A DNA stretch of 10,429 nucleotides from Spirogloea muscicola (Eukaryota > Streptophyta > Zygnematophyceae > Spirogloeales > Spirogloeaceae), in contig WELB01000059.1 in assembly GCA_009602725.1 (NCBI GenBank), positions 203,313 through 213,741 on the forward strand, written 5' to 3'. The translations under genes were made by a program, and so were the position numbers. The notes beneath the pieces are model-generated. The model searched no databases, was not told where the DNA came from, and saw only the letters and a list, made by a program, of their open reading frames with translations. Positions 9,401-10,429 of the stretch are shown piece by piece; position 1 is the first letter of the stretch; every line of letters starts with the position of its first letter.

Positions 9401-10406
9401 GTGCCGAACTTGCGATGCCGGAGCAGGAGTAGAGAAGCGTTCAAGAGGCACCGTGCATGCGAGTCTTAGAAGAAGGTCCAAAGAGGGGCAGCAGGGGCCG
9501 GGGCAAGGGCAGCCATGGGGACAAGGGCCGGACCTCGGTCTTGCAGGTATTGCAAGATGTCCGCCTCTTGGGCAGCCAGCACCCGGACCTGCGCCTCGGT
9601 CAGATGGCTGGCCGGGCCGTCAAGCCGCGGCCGCTTGGCGAGCTCCTGGCCGCCCTCGTCTTCGGCCGACCGGCGTACTTCTGCAGCCAGGGCAGGGCCT
9701 TGGAGCTCCCACGCTGCTCCTGGCTTCTGGGCCAGCCTGTGCGACGGGCCGAGCGCCTGGGCCTGGCCGCTGCCGGCGCCCCCGGCCATGCGCGTGAGGA
9801 GAGGCGGCTGCAGCTCGTGGAAGAGCGGGCTTGTCGTGCTGCATGGCGGAGAGGGCAAGGCCCAGCAGCGTGATCAGCAGCGATCGCCGTCAAAGATGAA
9901 AGGCCGGGCCACCATGCGCTGCGCTTGTCTCAGCAGGGCAAGCTTTCCAGCAGCATTCCCCCACCACAGGACATGAGGCTCGTGGCGCACGGCGGCAGCA
10001 CTCGGGCCAGCCTCGAGGGCCACCGGCCAGATGCGGCCGTTGCCACGCCCTCGGCCAGCGACATGCTCGTGAGCGGGCTTTGACGTCTGCTGGCCGTTAC
10101 CGTGGAAAGAAGAGGAGAGGGTCTCGGGCCCGACCTGCCGGTAATGCTGCCCTCGGCGGCCGCTGCGAGCGCGTGCAGGGCAGGGTCGTGGGATGCGGCC
10201 TCGTCGGAGCCGAAGATCAGCGAGGAGGAGCCGTCGCGCGCGCCGCCCGAGTCGTTCGAGAGCCGCTTGAGAGGCGGCCTGTGTGCGGGCACGGCCGTAA
10301 CGGCGCCGGCGGCGGCGGCGGCGGCGGCAGCTGGCAGGCCCACGCCGGCGGCGGCCTTGTCCACCAGGAGGTCGAGGAGGACGGGGGGCGGGCTGTGGCC
10401 GGCCAT
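6404..10406 (-). CDS. TIFY (ZIM) domain protein with low-complexity regions, likely nuclear regulator; six-exon model
   Basis: Exons: 10135-10406, 9534-9838, 8317-9323, 8103-8242, 7815-7905, 6404-7630. All introns are GT-AG and in phase, giving 1013 residues. The TIFY domain starts with QMTIFYGREIHVFDDVSEEQ (exon 5; TIFY at residues 588-591, bases 7857-7868) and resumes in frame in exon 6 with AKKIMLLAAAQRGKSY, the family's typical ending. In land plants this domain mediates dimerisation and binding of the NINJA adaptor in jasmonate and growth repressors. Other visible parts: poly-Ala in exon 1; a basic AKRPRL, possible nuclear signal, and a helical LTEAQ...LQDRG segment in exon 2; a Gln/Pro/Ser-rich exon 3 with a seven-Gln run and many SP sites; a Gly/Ser-rich C-terminal region. 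No Jas, CCT or GATA-finger motif is seen, so it resembles TIFY-only members. Exons 3-6 are well supported. The first junction and exon 1 are tentative: ATG at 9787-9789 is an alternative start, and the 10406 frame is open to the window edge. The last exon ends at TAG (6404-6406), but CAG|GTAGGA there could instead be a donor. Confidence 0.75.
9028..9048 (-). repeat. CAG tract encoding poly-Gln in the TIFY protein
   Basis: Seven CTG units on the plus strand read as seven CAG codons in exon 3 of the TIFY gene, followed by His-Gln and a Pro run. Shorter CTG runs occur nearby (about 9160-9170 and 9219-9230), also as Gln codons. Such tracts are common in transcriptional regulators and can change length. 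Confidence 0.85.
10308..10328 (-). repeat. GGC/GCC tract encoding poly-Ala at the proposed N-terminus of the TIFY protein
   Basis: Seven GGC units on the plus strand read as GCC Ala codons on the minus strand, giving a run of eight Ala with the adjoining GCT. It falls in the tentative first exon. Confidence 0.8.
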
Positions 10407-10410
10407 GCAC

Positions 10411-10429
10411 GGGCGCGGGCGCGGGCGCG
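10411..10429. repeat. GGGCGC hexamer repeat at the window edge
   Basis: Three consecutive GGGCGC units run to the end of the window, just upstream of the proposed TIFY start codon on the minus strand. It would lie in the 5' UTR or extend the reading frame, since no stop separates the ATG from the edge. Confidence 0.75.

Overview
The window looks like nuclear DNA from a GC-rich, intron-rich green organism, most likely a green alga. The evidence is one complete plant-type phosphoglycerate mutase gene cut by eight GT-AG introns, and a second spliced gene carrying a TIFY (ZIM) domain with Gln, Ala, Pro and Gly low-complexity tracts. The high GC, GGC/CAG triplet tracts and short introns (74-300 nt) suggest a chlorophyte such as a trebouxiophyte, but a streptophyte alga cannot be excluded. 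The organism call is inference. Nothing prokaryotic is seen: no operons, no CRISPR, no insertion sequence, no tRNA or rRNA.

Layout. Bases 1-1170 hold no gene I can support. They start with a GGC triplet tract, then a promoter-like patch with five MYB-core motifs, a perfect dyad and an ACGT element (110-260), then featureless sequence with a small tandem repeat. Bases 1171-1754 are probably the 3' UTR and downstream flank of the next gene. Bases 1755-4970 (minus strand) hold a complete gene for cofactor-independent phosphoglycerate mutase: nine exons, 558 residues, all expected metal and catalytic residues present, no targeting extension. Bases 4971-5567 are its GC-rich upstream region, including one unresolved base at 5030. 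Bases 5568-6262 contain minus-strand exon-like pieces with a weak resemblance to the nucleoporin Nup93/Nic96 family, possibly a remnant. Bases 6404-10406 (minus strand) hold the TIFY gene. The TIFY domain is split over two exons and comes back in frame across a clean GT-AG intron. The window ends 23 bases beyond the proposed start codon, in a GGGCGC repeat.

Both confident genes run right to left, head to tail. They share no evident pathway: one is glycolytic, the other a likely nuclear regulator. Gene structures were worked out by hand from splice sites, phase continuity and family similarity. The glycolytic model is very secure. The TIFY model is secure from about 7500 to 9330, less so at its 5' end and its last exon. 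The TIFY gene is the most interesting item, because the domain is best known from land plants.
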